Notes: a model not told the origin generated them from the letters alone. A stretch of DNA of 64,000 bases from an uncultured Aquimarina sp. (GCA_947503835.1 CANNFM010000002.1:485048-549047); one strand, 5' to 3'. Counted from the first letter of the stretch, positions 7,341-17,739 are shown. Made by a program: numbers and translations.

Positions 7341-8327
7341 TTAGGTAGAGAGTATATCTGAAATACGCAGGAGTTCTTTATTAATTTCATGGGTCTCTTG
7401 CAATCCTTTTTCAAAGCTTGTTGTCTTGATTTTATTATCCAGCAAACCAACCATTACATTTTTTTCGCCATCTAAAAGCAGTTCTACCGCTTTTACACAA
7501 AGCCTACTGGCCAATGTTCTGTCAAAACAAGAAGGGGAACCACCACGTTGCATATGCCCCAAAACTGTAACTCGTACATCATAATCGGGTAAATTTTCGG
7601 TAACATAATCGGCGAGTTGATAAACATTTTTACCTATTTTATCTCCTTCACTAACGACCACAATACTTGATGATTTCCCAGAGCGCTTACTGCGTTTTAA
7701 AGACTCTAACAATCGATCAAGTCCTAAATCTTCTTCTGGGATCAAGATTTCTTCGGCTCCTGCTCCTACTCCACTATTCAATGCAATAAACCCGGCATCA
7801 CGACCCATTACTTCAATAAAAAACAATCGATCATGAGAACTTGCCGTATCCCTTATCTTATCTATTGATTCAATAACTGTATTAAGAGCTGTATCATAAC
7901 CTATGGTATAGTTTGTACCTGCTATATCATTATCTATCGTACCAGGCACGCCAATAACCGGAATATCGTATTCTTTGCTAAAGATCTCTCCACCTCTAAA
8001 GGTTCCATCTCCTCCTATGAGCACCATAGCATCAACACCTATTTCTTTTAAACATTTTGCCGCTTTTTTCCTCCCTTCGGGGGTTCTAAAATCCTCGGAT
8101 CTTGCTGATTTAAGGATAGTACCTCCTCTACCTATAATATTACGTACACTACGGGCGCTCATCACACAATGATCTCCTTCAATCATCCCTTGAAACCCTC
8201 TATAAAACCCTACGCATTTTACATTATAATATGCGCAAGCACGTGCCACAGCACGTATAGCAGCATTCATACCAGGAGCATCTCCTCCCGAAGTCATTAC
8301 CCCAATTGTTTGGATTTCTCTTGCCAT
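7341..8327 (-). CDS. pfkA: ATP-dependent 6-phosphofructokinase
   Basis: The 328-residue product phosphorylates fructose 6-phosphate to fructose 1,6-bisphosphate, the committed step of glycolysis. It has the classic order of motifs: TSGGDAPGMN (ATP site), LIGGDGTFRGG, PGTIDNDI with the catalytic aspartate, GYDTALNT, EVMGRDAGFIA, and VTVLGHMQRGGSP near the C-terminus. Length matches bacterial PfkA (about 320). The glycine-rich GGDGT loop points to ATP and not pyrophosphate as donor. Start ATG at 8325-8327. mgsA follows directly on the same strand, and tamB lies 138 bp upstream. Confidence 0.96.
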   Translation of the reverse strand: MAREIQTIGVMTSGGDAPGMNAAIRAVARACAYYNVKCVGFYRGFQGMIEGDHCVMSARSVRNIIGRGGTILKSARSEDFRTPEGRKKAAKCLKEIGVDAMVLIGGDGTFRGGEIFSKEYDIPVIGVPGTIDNDIAGTNYTIGYDTALNTVIESIDKIRDTASSHDRLFFIEVMGRDAGFIALNSGVGAGAEEILIPEEDLGLDRLLESLKRSKRSGKSSSIVVVSEGDKIGKNVYQLADYVTENLPDYDVRVTVLGHMQRGGSPSCFDRTLASRLCVKAVELLLDGEKNVMVGLLDNKIKTTSFEKGLQETHEINKELLRISDILST

Positions 8328-8465
8328 GTAGTATTTGTTATTAATTGGTTATCGATACTCTTACTTATTTTATTATCCAAGTATTTCATGTCATTACAAC
8401 ATAAGCTTACATAACAAGGAATGTAAATAGCCTTTCATAGGTTACCCAAAAACAGGTAATCAAGA

Positions 8466-11400
8466 TTACTTATTCTTATCTGTAAAGTTAATAAAATCTG
8501 GTGTTTCAATTTTAACGGTGTCTCTAGGTTTAGCAATAGAGTCTTTACTTTTTTTGTTTTTAAAAATCTTAGTCCAGAGCTCTTTAAAATTATCAAAATC
8601 CACAGAGTATGACAACCCTAATCCTTGTTCATATACCTGGTTTGCTGCTCCTATAAATTGAATGTCATTTTCGCGATTAAAAATCTTTCCTCTTAGTGAC
8701 CCATCTTCATTAAAAAGATACTCTACCTCAACATCACCCACTACATTAGACTCATTTACCCCTCCAATAGGGACCCCAACTCTACCATTAATCAAGATTC
8801 GTTTATTGATTTGAGTAGAAAGGGTTAGACCAAATTGATCTGCATTCTCCTGATCTAAAGTACGAACTCCTTGCACATAATTTAGCCCCACCTGGAACTT
8901 GTCATCTTCATCAGAAAATATTCCATTAAACAAGCTCGAAGCTCGTTCTGCCACTAACCCACTTGTTATTGCATTTGCATCAAAAGTACCACTATAAAAC
9001 TGCCCTGAAGACACAAGTGATATTGCCTGAAGCTCTTTATTGGATTGATCATTCAATTTATAATCTAACTCACTTTTTACAACCGAACTTAGATTAGGAA
9101 ACTCTATATCAAAGTTAAGATTAGGCTGAATTAACTCACCTTGTAAATCTACCACAACCTCGATAGGGATTTTACGATTAATTGATGAGTTTTCGAGTAA
9201 TATTGCAGGGTTCGCTTCAGTCTTGTATACTGCGCTCATATCTAAAACTGCCCGTGTTGGGCTTCCGTCCCAGTTTATTGTTCCTCCGTCTCGCACTGTA
9301 AATAGTTTTTCTACAAATGCACCGTATCTAAAATTATAAGTCCCTTCATATGCCACAAAATCCCCCCACATATTAAACTTACCATTAGTATTAATTTCTA
9401 TAAGTAGTGTACCGGCACCTCTACCTCTTAAAGAGCTTCCTGTATCCTTATCTACTACAATTTCTACTTCGGCATTTTTATTGACATCCAAATCAAAATT
9501 AAGCTCTAATCCTTTTAAATCATCTAAGATTATCTCCTCGCCGGCTAATCTAGCACGTTTTTCTTCGGGGCTTAAAAAATGAATAGAAGAATTATCACCT
9601 ATTGATTCTGTTTCATTAAGCGGAATTTTAAAAACAGTTCCTTCTTCGGTTGTAGCATTCACATCGATTACCAGTTCGTCTGTGGGGCCCTTTATAGTTG
9701 CTTCTCCACTTATAAAACCGGTCCCGTAATACAAGGATTCCTCATCCTCTTCGGTATCTAATACTAATAAGCGTTCATTAGCATACAGTTCTAATCCCAT
9801 TATCCATTTCGAAAAACGTCTATGGGCAATATATCCTCTAAGAACTCCCTTAGTATTATATTTTGTATCAGTAATATTAATATTATCAAAATCAAACCGT
9901 TGCTTACTTAATATAACTCTTGAGTTATTATCAAAATCCAGATCAACATTAAGGTAGGGTACCGAAAGTCCCGCTCGATTTAAAGTTAATAGACCATTAA
10001 TTTCGGGGTTTTTATAACTACCCGAAACTTTTGCCTGGCCACTTACAAATCCTCTGATATTAGAAATCACCCCCCCTCCCAGAGCACTAAACTCTGAAAC
10101 ATCTAATCCATCTAAGTCCAGATCTACATCAATTGAAGGGTTTTCTTTTGAAACATTTATAGAACCTAATGCCGCTAATGTTCTTTGATTAGCATCATTT
10201 ATAAGTCGAGTGTTAATATTATATTCGGTAAGGTCTGAGTTACCCGCTATATTAAGCCTAAGTTCGCCTAACGGAGTCTCATTAACCTCTAGATCATCAA
10301 TACTAATTTTAGAATTCGGAAAATATCTTCCTTTCTCTTGTAAAATAGATAAATCGCCATCAACCGTACCTTTAAATTCTAAACTATCTATTCGCGGTGT
10401 AATCTTATTGAGATCTACACCAGAAAAAGTTGCTTTTAAGTTTTTATAGTCCTCTCCTTGTGTGACACCATCAATCTTTATTTCCTCGTCCATATAACTA
10501 AGGACTATAGATTGTATATTTATATTTTTAAAGCCATTATCAAAAACAACTTTATTTGTGTTTTTATCTTTTTCTTTATTAGCGTACCATGTGTATCCTT
10601 TATAGGTAAAGTCAGATTTTCGAAATCCTATCACAGAATTATTCTCTTCGTTGATCGTATGATACACCTCAAGATTAAAATTATCTCTACTGTTTTTTCC
10701 TCCTTTAAATTCGGAGTGCATAAACAATGTATCTTTTAAGGTAACATTAATCAAACTAAACTCTGAAACATCGTAATATTTTGAATCAATACTATCAATA
10801 GCGACATATGTATTAAATAAAGGGTTTTTATTATCAACCTGGATATCTACTTCCTGCATCAGGTTATCAAAAGCTTTAATCGATGGTGATTTAAAAGTAA
10901 GCTTAAACTCTGATTCGTTACTTTCAACTTTTCCTTTAATAAATGTATTAGGTGCAAATTGGATTTCTGGGAAAAACACATCAACAATCTTATTATAGAT
11001 ATTAAAATTGAATTCCATAAACTCATCATCGGTAATCTCGGTAGCTTCAAAATTAGTATATAGACTTCCTATCGAATTTCTAAACAAATCATATACATTT
11101 TCAAACCTAAAAATACCTTTCACACTACCGTCTACAATATCGGGGCTATTAATTGTGATGGTTCTAACCTTATCTTCATCGAAGCTAGATGTTATTTCAA
11201 AATCTTCAAAGTAATATCCGGCATTTTGATTTGTATACAGTGTTTTTTTAAATGAAATTGTACCAAATACATCATTTACACCTCTTCCTTTCATATTCAT
11301 AAATACATCACCATTAAGGACAGAAGTACTATCTCTGGTAAATACATTTATTTTATTTAAATCTACATGGTCTACATTAGCCACAAAATCATAATTGTGT

Positions 11401-12989
11401 ATTTCTTCAGATAAATTAGCAACCCCATTAAAACTAAACCTTACATTTGGATCATTTGAATTGAGGTTACCATCAAATACTCGATCTTTAAGATTTCCTA
11501 TAGCCTTTAAATTGGTATAGGTATACCCATTAATGTCTAATGCACTAATATCTCCCTCAATTTTAGTATCGAGACTTTCGAGTGTAAAACCGCTTCCATC
11601 GACATGAATATCAAAGGATGCATTACCTATAGTTTTCCTTCCCAGGAGTTGACCTACATTAAAATTATTCGAAATTACATTTCCGTTATATGTAGATTCT
11701 TCTAAGTTATTCAACTTTTCTAATAAAACAAAGGCATTGATCTTTCCTAATTGTGAAAACAGATCCATATCAACATCTACTGCTTCTCTAGTTACAATAG
11801 CATTACCTTTTGCTCGAACACTACCAAATTGATATAATTTTCTGGGTAGAGATTTCCCCAAAACTCTAGGCAATAGGTTAACCAGATCGTAATAATTAGT
11901 GGTTAGATTTTCAAAATCACCTTCTAACTCAAATTCTGAAGCATTAGACACCGCATTTTTAATCCTAATATCTCCTTGTATAATTGATCTATCCAAACCA
12001 GAGATATTAGCATTTATAACTTTGAAATCATTTAATACACCTCTCATAGAAGTATTTCTTAATCTCAATTTCCTGTTCCTCCCAAATTCTTTATAAAAAG
12101 GAATCAAATCATTTGTAGATACCGTAGCTCTATTAAAATTTGCATTGATATTTACTTTATTTTCAAAATCATTAAGCCCACCAACTTTATAAGAAAAGAG
12201 TACTTCTCCTTCAATTTTAGAATCTGGTGTTTCGATAACAAGTTCCTGAAAATTCATTTCCTCAGGTTTAATCGAAAAACAAGTTTGGAGTTTAGAAATA
12301 TTCATGCCACGGCGGTCATTAAAAGCTAAACTGTTTATATTGAGGTATACATCGGGACCGTCTACCATTAAATTTTCTGCCTCCAGAAATATATTTCTAT
12401 AATCTACTACATCGGGCTTATTCAATTTTTCATCTGTATACCTGTATACACCCTTATTAATAGTAATATTTTTTGTTGTAAGAAGGAATCTAGTATTTGA
12501 GGTCGATGCTTTACCAGAATTAAACTTTCTGATAAAAGTCATAAGATTATCACTTGGTTCACCTTTATATAGTTTCATATTAAAGACCAAATCTTCAATT
12601 AAAACGGCACCAAGTTCTGGTCTGTTATTTACGACATCTCTCATGCTACCAATAGAAGTTTCAATACTACTAGCGTACATAAGCGTATCCTCATGATGAT
12701 CTTTTACAAAAACTTCTTTAAGAGTAACGTTTCCTGCATAGGTTAAACCAATTTTATTAATATCTATATCAACACCATAGGTAGAATTAAGGTAATTTGT
12801 AGCTTTTTTGCCAAAAAAAGTTTGAACAGGAGGGATAGAAAACACAACTGCCATAAATGCAAAAAGTGATAAAAGGACAAGAAATATCCTTAACAATATT
12901 TTCCTTAATTTTTTGATACGTTTTATTGTTTTAACTTTGTAGACAATATTAACAATTTCTATGCCCTTTTCCTCATAATGAACCCACAA
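8466..12989 (-). CDS. tamB: TamB/YtfN-like translocation and assembly module protein (DUF490)
   Basis: The very large product (1507 residues) has a single N-terminal membrane anchor (about residues 27-52), then a long beta-rich region of repeated asymmetric strands (AsmA/TamB-like taco fold), and a C-terminal DUF490 domain (about 1150-1480) that ends near an EYLFNEDGSLRGKIFNRE barrel-like motif. TamB proteins bridge inner and outer membranes and support outer-membrane protein or lipid transport. Divergence from tsaD is a frequent Bacteroidetes order. The first start, TTG at 12989, overlaps the tsaD ATG and would place the tsaD promoter in the tamB coding sequence. The next in-frame ATG is far downstream, so the real start may be another non-ATG codon 10-20 codons later. 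Confidence 0.9.
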   Translation of the reverse strand: MWVHYEEKGIEIVNIVYKVKTIKRIKKLRKILLRIFLVLLSLFAFMAVVFSIPPVQTFFGKKATNYLNSTYGVDIDINKIGLTYAGNVTLKEVFVKDHHEDTLMYASSIETSIGSMRDVVNNRPELGAVLIEDLVFNMKLYKGEPSDNLMTFIRKFNSGKASTSNTRFLLTTKNITINKGVYRYTDEKLNKPDVVDYRNIFLEAENLMVDGPDVYLNINSLAFNDRRGMNISKLQTCFSIKPEEMNFQELVIETPDSKIEGEVLFSYKVGGLNDFENKVNINANFNRATVSTNDLIPFYKEFGRNRKLRLRNTSMRGVLNDFKVINANISGLDRSIIQGDIRIKNAVSNASEFELEGDFENLTTNYYDLVNLLPRVLGKSLPRKLYQFGSVRAKGNAIVTREAVDVDMDLFSQLGKINAFVLLEKLNNLEESTYNGNVISNNFNVGQLLGRKTIGNASFDIHVDGSGFTLESLDTKIEGDISALDINGYTYTNLKAIGNLKDRVFDGNLNSNDPNVRFSFNGVANLSEEIHNYDFVANVDHVDLNKINVFTRDSTSVLNGDVFMNMKGRGVNDVFGTISFKKTLYTNQNAGYYFEDFEITSSFDEDKVRTITINSPDIVDGSVKGIFRFENVYDLFRNSIGSLYTNFEATEITDDEFMEFNFNIYNKIVDVFFPEIQFAPNTFIKGKVESNESEFKLTFKSPSIKAFDNLMQEVDIQVDNKNPLFNTYVAIDSIDSKYYDVSEFSLINVTLKDTLFMHSEFKGGKNSRDNFNLEVYHTINEENNSVIGFRKSDFTYKGYTWYANKEKDKNTNKVVFDNGFKNINIQSIVLSYMDEEIKIDGVTQGEDYKNLKATFSGVDLNKITPRIDSLEFKGTVDGDLSILQEKGRYFPNSKISIDDLEVNETPLGELRLNIAGNSDLTEYNINTRLINDANQRTLAALGSINVSKENPSIDVDLDLDGLDVSEFSALGGGVISNIRGFVSGQAKVSGSYKNPEINGLLTLNRAGLSVPYLNVDLDFDNNSRVILSKQRFDFDNINITDTKYNTKGVLRGYIAHRRFSKWIMGLELYANERLLVLDTEEDEESLYYGTGFISGEATIKGPTDELVIDVNATTEEGTVFKIPLNETESIGDNSSIHFLSPEEKRARLAGEEIILDDLKGLELNFDLDVNKNAEVEIVVDKDTGSSLRGRGAGTLLIEINTNGKFNMWGDFVAYEGTYNFRYGAFVEKLFTVRDGGTINWDGSPTRAVLDMSAVYKTEANPAILLENSSINRKIPIEVVVDLQGELIQPNLNFDIEFPNLSSVVKSELDYKLNDQSNKELQAISLVSSGQFYSGTFDANAITSGLVAERASSLFNGIFSDEDDKFQVGLNYVQGVRTLDQENADQFGLTLSTQINKRILINGRVGVPIGGVNESNVVGDVEVEYLFNEDGSLRGKIFNRENDIQFIGAANQVYEQGLGLSYSVDFDNFKELWTKIFKNKKSKDSIAKPRDTVKIETPDFINFTDKNK
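12913..12939 (+). promoter_or_regulatory. Promoter of tsaD
   Basis: TAACTTTG at 12932-12939 matches TAnnTTTG exactly, with a TTG at 12913-12915 about 16 bp upstream as a possible -33 element. The predicted start is near 12944, giving a leader of about 34 nt before the tsaD ATG at 12978. The element overlaps the 5' end of the divergent tamB gene. Confidence 0.55.
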
Positions 12990-14000
12990 AAAATATACAT
13001 TCTTGGCATTGAATCCTCTTGCGATGATACTTCTGCGGCTATACTATGCAACGGAAAAGTTTTATCAAATGTTGTAGCATCACAAAAAATACACGAACAA
13101 TACGGTGGTGTAGTGCCAGAATTGGCCTCAAGAGCGCATCAACAAAACATCGTTCTGGTTATAGATCAAGCGATTAAACAAGCCAATATTGAAAAAAAAG
13201 ATATTACTGCAATCGCATTTACCAGCGGACCAGGATTAATGGGATCATTACTGGTAGGAACATCATTTGCAAAATCATTGTCATTAGCATTAGATATTCC
13301 TTTAATTGATGTAAATCACATGCAAGCGCATATTTTGGCACATTTTATTGAAGAAGATGAATTTGATAAACCAGAATTCCCTTTTTTAGCCATGACCATT
13401 AGTGGCGGACATACACAGATTGTAAAAGTTACTGATTATTTTGATATGGAAATTATCGGTGAAACTATAGATGATGCTGTAGGGGAGGCATTTGACAAAA
13501 GTGGTAAAATTCTTGGATTGCCATATCCAGGTGGGCCATTAATAGATAAATATGCGCAAATAGGAAACCCAAAAGCGTTTCCTTTTCCGAAACCAAAAGT
13601 TGGAGAGCTTAACTTTAGTTTTAGCGGACTTAAGACTGCAGTACTTTATTTCATTCAAAAAAAGGTAAAGGAAAACCCCAATTTTATAGAAGAAAATCGT
13701 AATGACATTTGTGCTTCTTTACAATATACAATTATCAATATCCTTATAGATAAATTAAAGAAAGCCTCTAAAGAAAGTGGTATTAAACGTATTGCAATTG
13801 GTGGTGGAGTATCAGCAAATTCTGGAATACGAAAAGCATTAAAAGATGGGGAACAAAAATATGGATGGAAAACTTTTGTACCAAAGTTCGAATATACAAC
13901 AGACAATGCGGCTATGATTGCTATTGTAGGACATCTGAAATATTTAAACAAAGATTTTACAGATATGAATGTGGTAGCTAAAGCCCGAATGAAGTTCTGA
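12978..14000 (+). CDS. tsaD: tRNA N6-adenosine threonylcarbamoyltransferase TsaD
   Basis: The 340-residue product transfers the threonylcarbamoyl group from TC-AMP to A37 of ANN-decoding tRNAs, working with TsaB and TsaE. The family signatures are present: ILGIESSCDDTSAAI at the start, the metal-binding VNHMQAHILAH (HxxxH), TISGGHTQIV, DDAVGEAFDK, GLPYPGGP, LNFSFSGLKTA and the C-terminal GGVSANSGIR and TDNAAMIA motifs. Full length. rsmE follows 191 bp downstream on the same strand. Confidence 0.97.
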   Translation: MNPQKIYILGIESSCDDTSAAILCNGKVLSNVVASQKIHEQYGGVVPELASRAHQQNIVLVIDQAIKQANIEKKDITAIAFTSGPGLMGSLLVGTSFAKSLSLALDIPLIDVNHMQAHILAHFIEEDEFDKPEFPFLAMTISGGHTQIVKVTDYFDMEIIGETIDDAVGEAFDKSGKILGLPYPGGPLIDKYAQIGNPKAFPFPKPKVGELNFSFSGLKTAVLYFIQKKVKENPNFIEENRNDICASLQYTIINILIDKLKKASKESGIKRIAIGGGVSANSGIRKALKDGEQKYGWKTFVPKFEYTTDNAAMIAIVGHLKYLNKDFTDMNVVAKARMKF

Positions 14001-14191
14001 ATGGTCGATAGTTGATAGTTGATAGAATTTATTATTATTTTTAATACCCAATATTTTTATTTTCTTAACAATGAAGAAATGATTAGATATAACTTAATCT
14101 TATGCATACTATAAATTCTTTGAGTTTCAAACACCTTTTTAACTTTGCAACTTCTAACTACTCAATACTAACTACTCTGTACTAAATAAAA

Positions 14192-14896
14192 ATGCAATTA
14201 TTTTATAACAACACATTAATTGAATCCAGTACAGAGATAAAATTCTCTAGAGAAGAAAGTAAGCATATTGCTAAAGTATTGCGAAAAAAAGAAGGTGATA
14301 TATTACATATCACCAATGGAAAAGGTATTTTGTTTATGGCTAACATCACATTTTCTAATCCATCACAATGTATTGCTGTAATAGACTCTTATGAAAAGCA
14401 AGAAGCAAGAGCATACAGGCTTCATCTCGTTGTTGCGCCCACCAAAATGAATGACAGATATGAGTGGTTTCTTGAAAAAGCCACAGAAATAGGTATTGAT
14501 GAAATTACCCCTATTATTTGTGATCACAGTGAAAGAAAAATAATTAAACCGGAACGTTTTGAACGTATTTTGCTAAGCGCAATGAAACAATCTTTACAAT
14601 GTTACTTACCCAAACTTAATCCGGCTATTTCATTTTCTGATTTTATATCACAAAAGAACAATGATCAACTCCTCATTGCTCATTGTGAAGAAACCCAAAA
14701 ACAATCCTTAAAAACTACACTTCAGTCAAAATCTAATACCACAATTCTTATTGGACCTGAAGGAGATTTTTCTTCTGAAGAAATCCAAATGGCTTTATCA
14801 TCAGGGTATACACCAGTTACATTAGGTGAAACAAGGTTACGCACCGAAACTGCAGCCATGGTAGCTGCACATAGTGTAGCCTTTATCAATTCTTAG
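14192..14896 (+). CDS. rsmE: 16S rRNA (uracil1498-N3)-methyltransferase RsmE
   Basis: The 234-residue product is a SPOUT-fold methyltransferase for U1498 of 16S rRNA. It has an N-terminal PUA-like domain (residues 1-70, HIAKVLRKKEGD) and a C-terminal trefoil knot whose SAM-binding motifs are plain: APTKMNDRYEWFLEKATEIG, ILIGPEGDFSSEE and LGETRLRTETAA. Length is normal (about 240). The 191-bp gap after tsaD contains short direct repeats (gttgatagttgatag near 14007) but no gene. RsmE is followed by convergent 14908-15867 with only 11 bp between the stop codons. Confidence 0.95.
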   Translation: MQLFYNNTLIESSTEIKFSREESKHIAKVLRKKEGDILHITNGKGILFMANITFSNPSQCIAVIDSYEKQEARAYRLHLVVAPTKMNDRYEWFLEKATEIGIDEITPIICDHSERKIIKPERFERILLSAMKQSLQCYLPKLNPAISFSDFISQKNNDQLLIAHCEETQKQSLKTTLQSKSNTTILIGPEGDFSSEEIQMALSSGYTPVTLGETRLRTETAAMVAAHSVAFINS

Positions 14897-14907
14897 AAAC
14901 AATTTTA

Positions 14908-15867
14908 TTAAGGATACTCATAGGTCAGTAGGCTTAATCCATGATTATATGGTGTTGTGGGAGTTGTAAACATTGGAATACTCCTACTACCTCCATTAAT
15001 TACTCCTCCGACACTAGATCGGTTTTTTCTCCAATCAAAAGGCCATACAGCTGTTGGGTCGGTATAATTTGGTCTAAATCTAATATCCATCCAATAATTC
15101 CAATAAAAATGTTTTAGAGGAATAAACCTTGTGCCATCTGTTGCAACAAGAAAAACTACAAAGTGAATACCCCTTATAATTCCGGTTAAATAATTTGGTT
15201 CACCCGTGACAGTATTGGTTTCTACTTTTTGAATATCAAAAATAGTCGGATAATCATCCATATGCGGAGTAACAGTTGCTCCACATGATACGGCACCTTG
15301 ATGAGCAGAATTATCATACCAAAATGTACTTGGATCACCATCTCTTATAGGCAAATCAACTTCTCCTTTTGTTACCATTCTTCCATGACCTCCTCTTCGC
15401 CCCCAATGATACATATGCAACCATTGACTATGTACAGTTTGCAAAAACCCTACCTGATATGTACTACAAGGATCACCTGCAACTCCATTAACAGTTACCG
15501 ATGCATCTGCCGATATAGGAGAATTAACCGAAAAAGAAAGTGGAAAAGTGACATTTGTCCCATCATCACTTGGATCGTCTAACATTCCTCTTACACGAGT
15601 GAGGCTATTAACATCGAAGCTAACATCCGGTTGTAACTGGATCATGTCTTGTTTCTGTATGGTTTCAGATACTGGGCTTTCCTTTTTTTGAAGTTTTTCT
15701 TTTTGATCACAAGAATCACATTTACGCTGTACCATATCTGAGGTAAAAAATGGAGTTTCTGTCCCTTCTGATTTTGAAAAAAAACTTCCCTCACCATTTT
15801 TATTAAAAAAAGGTTTTGAAGAATGCAAATTTGTACTCGTGTTATTTTTGGCTACAGTGGTTTTCAT
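14908..15867 (-). CDS. Protein with eCIS-associated N-terminal leader and uncharacterised C-terminal domain
   Basis: The 319-residue product has no signal peptide. Residues 18-70 carry paired-phenylalanine motifs (KPFFNKNGEGSFF, then TPFF) and a QRKCDSCDQKEKLQKKE segment. This combination is typical, in my knowledge, of Bacteroidetes proteins linked to extracellular contractile injection systems, where it precedes the DUF4157 metalloprotease-like domain. That core (an NDKYEQEAD-like stretch with HExxH) is absent here. Residues 125-319 form another domain with DPCSTYQVGFLQTV, LPIRDGDPSTFWYD and a late HFYWNYWMDIRF, resembling accessory domains in the same protein set. It may be a cargo protein or a toxin-like effector. 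No eCIS structural genes are in the window. Confidence 0.6.
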   Translation of the reverse strand: MKTTVAKNNTSTNLHSSKPFFNKNGEGSFFSKSEGTETPFFTSDMVQRKCDSCDQKEKLQKKESPVSETIQKQDMIQLQPDVSFDVNSLTRVRGMLDDPSDDGTNVTFPLSFSVNSPISADASVTVNGVAGDPCSTYQVGFLQTVHSQWLHMYHWGRRGGHGRMVTKGEVDLPIRDGDPSTFWYDNSAHQGAVSCGATVTPHMDDYPTIFDIQKVETNTVTGEPNYLTGIIRGIHFVVFLVATDGTRFIPLKHFYWNYWMDIRFRPNYTDPTAVWPFDWRKNRSSVGGVINGGSRSIPMFTTPTTPYNHGLSLLTYEYP

Positions 15868-16050
15868 GAGTTAATTTCCCCCTTATTAATATACAAATTA
15901 ATGTAGTATCCACAAAATACAGCTTGCTAATCATATGCAACTATAACTAATCTGTTAATGGTAATTAAAATCATTAAAAGAAAAGGTTGAATTCTATGTC
16001 GAAAGCAAAGAACTCAACCAAATCCTAAAATTATACAACTACCATAGGTT

Positions 16051-17739
16051 TTATTGCTTCAAGAATCTCATAATATGGTTTTTACCATCTTCTGTATGTA
16101 GCTTAACAATATACACTCCCTTAGATAAAGCTTCTGTAGATAGGATGATTTCACCGGTATGGTTAACATGTATGTTCTCAATAACTTCCTTACCACGTAC
16201 ATCAAAAATCTTTACCATTGTTACTCTTGATTCACCTCCTGTTCTTATCGTAAGTAAATTATTGACAGGGTTAGGAAACAATTCTGTTCCATGAGATTTT
16301 TCTAATGCTTTACTCTCTTCTACTCTAAAACCACCTGTTACACTTCCGCATTTATCTTCTTTATATTCTACTCTAATAGCCTTAGGTTGTATTTTTCTGT
16401 AATCATCTACAAAAATCTGTTGTGCGCTACGAGTAACACAAGGTTCATGTTTTACTTCTTTCAGGTCTATTTCTTTCTCACAAGGTGTTCCTGTTTTTCC
16501 AGTTTCAGTTGTTTCTACCAAGTAAATATCTGCACTACCCGCCCCTATCGATGTGGTATATCCTGTAAATGCAAATCCTTTATCAAAATCATCGGTTACT
16601 AACTCGAGACCTCCTTCTTGTCCATTTCTTCCATAATTACGTGCCCATAACAGGTTACCTCCTGCATCAGTTTGAAATAGTATTGCTTTTCTAGATGTAA
16701 TATACTGAAGACCAACTATTGTATATAATTGACTCCCACTTGGGCTTATGGTTTCTTCTAAACCGTATCCAAATTCACTTCGCTCCGTACCATAAGTTTT
16801 CAATCCTAAAAAATTACCCGTTCTGCTTATATATAACAGAAAAGCGTCATAAGAATTATTAAGCCCAAAGCTATTGGTATATCCAGTAAGTACATAATTA
16901 CCTTGATTATTTTGCTTTACACAAGTTGCAACGTTTCTATATCCTATGGATGGATCCAAATCTTTTGGATATCCTAATATCCTGTTCCATTCTATAGTTA
17001 AATCAGGCTTTAGTTTTACTACAAAAAGATCTGTTGGAGGGTTAGCTAACCCATCGCTCCCTGTGCATCTATAATTAGTAGTAGATCCAGCAATGATGTA
17101 TCCTCCATCTCTTGTTTGCTCTATCCACATACCTCGCTGATCTCCTTCTCCTCCGATCACTGTTGCCCTTGTAAGATTTCCTTCATCATCAGTGCGCACT
17201 ACATACATATTGGTTCCGGGAAAAGCTTCAGAATAACTTCTGGTTTCGCCCACCATAATATACCCAGGTCTTCCGTTTTCATCTTTAATATTTTGCACAC
17301 AATGTGCAGCATCATATCTTTTCCCTCCATACACTTTAGAAAAAACAGGAGCTCCGTTGGTATTAGTCCCTAGTAAGAATGCATCTCCCGCACCAAAGCC
17401 AAAACTACGAGTGATTCCTGCAGCAACATATGCAGCTTTGTTGTTTGTACTAAAATTAGTGGACTGCCGTACCGAGTTAAAATATTCTCTGTCTTCACCT
17501 CCATAAACACGCGACCAAATCTGGTTTCCGTTAAGATCTGTCTTAACTAATGTTGCTTCCTGATTTCCAATAAATTGCTGCGACGTATACCCTGCTAAGA
17601 TATACCCTTTCTCTACTTTCTGAAGTTGATCAAGTGATCTCCCCATTTCTGTTCTTTCTGTTCCATAAGAACGCTGAAATTGCGAAAAGCCCGTATTCAC
17701 AATAAAAAAACAGGCAATACAATAAAAAATTGTTTTCAT
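16051..17739 (-). CDS. T9SS-secreted protein with beta-propeller-like repeats
   Basis: The 562-residue product has an N-terminal signal peptide (MKTIFYCIACFFIVNTGFSQ), then a repetitive region (about 25-420) of motifs such as GGYIIAGSTTN, GYILAGYTS and FAFTGYTTS spaced about 50-60 residues, as in extracellular beta-propeller proteins. A linker with several cysteines follows. The last 85 residues are a type IX secretion C-terminal domain (ELFPNPVNNLLTI, KIFDVRGKEV, GVYIVKLHTEDGK), which directs export across the outer membrane and surface attachment or release. Enzymatic activity is not evident. It is monocistronic with an ATG at 17737-17739. Confidence 0.85.
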   Translation of the reverse strand: MKTIFYCIACFFIVNTGFSQFQRSYGTERTEMGRSLDQLQKVEKGYILAGYTSQQFIGNQEATLVKTDLNGNQIWSRVYGGEDREYFNSVRQSTNFSTNNKAAYVAAGITRSFGFGAGDAFLLGTNTNGAPVFSKVYGGKRYDAAHCVQNIKDENGRPGYIMVGETRSYSEAFPGTNMYVVRTDDEGNLTRATVIGGEGDQRGMWIEQTRDGGYIIAGSTTNYRCTGSDGLANPPTDLFVVKLKPDLTIEWNRILGYPKDLDPSIGYRNVATCVKQNNQGNYVLTGYTNSFGLNNSYDAFLLYISRTGNFLGLKTYGTERSEFGYGLEETISPSGSQLYTIVGLQYITSRKAILFQTDAGGNLLWARNYGRNGQEGGLELVTDDFDKGFAFTGYTTSIGAGSADIYLVETTETGKTGTPCEKEIDLKEVKHEPCVTRSAQQIFVDDYRKIQPKAIRVEYKEDKCGSVTGGFRVEESKALEKSHGTELFPNPVNNLLTIRTGGESRVTMVKIFDVRGKEVIENIHVNHTGEIILSTEALSKGVYIVKLHTEDGKNHIMRFLKQ

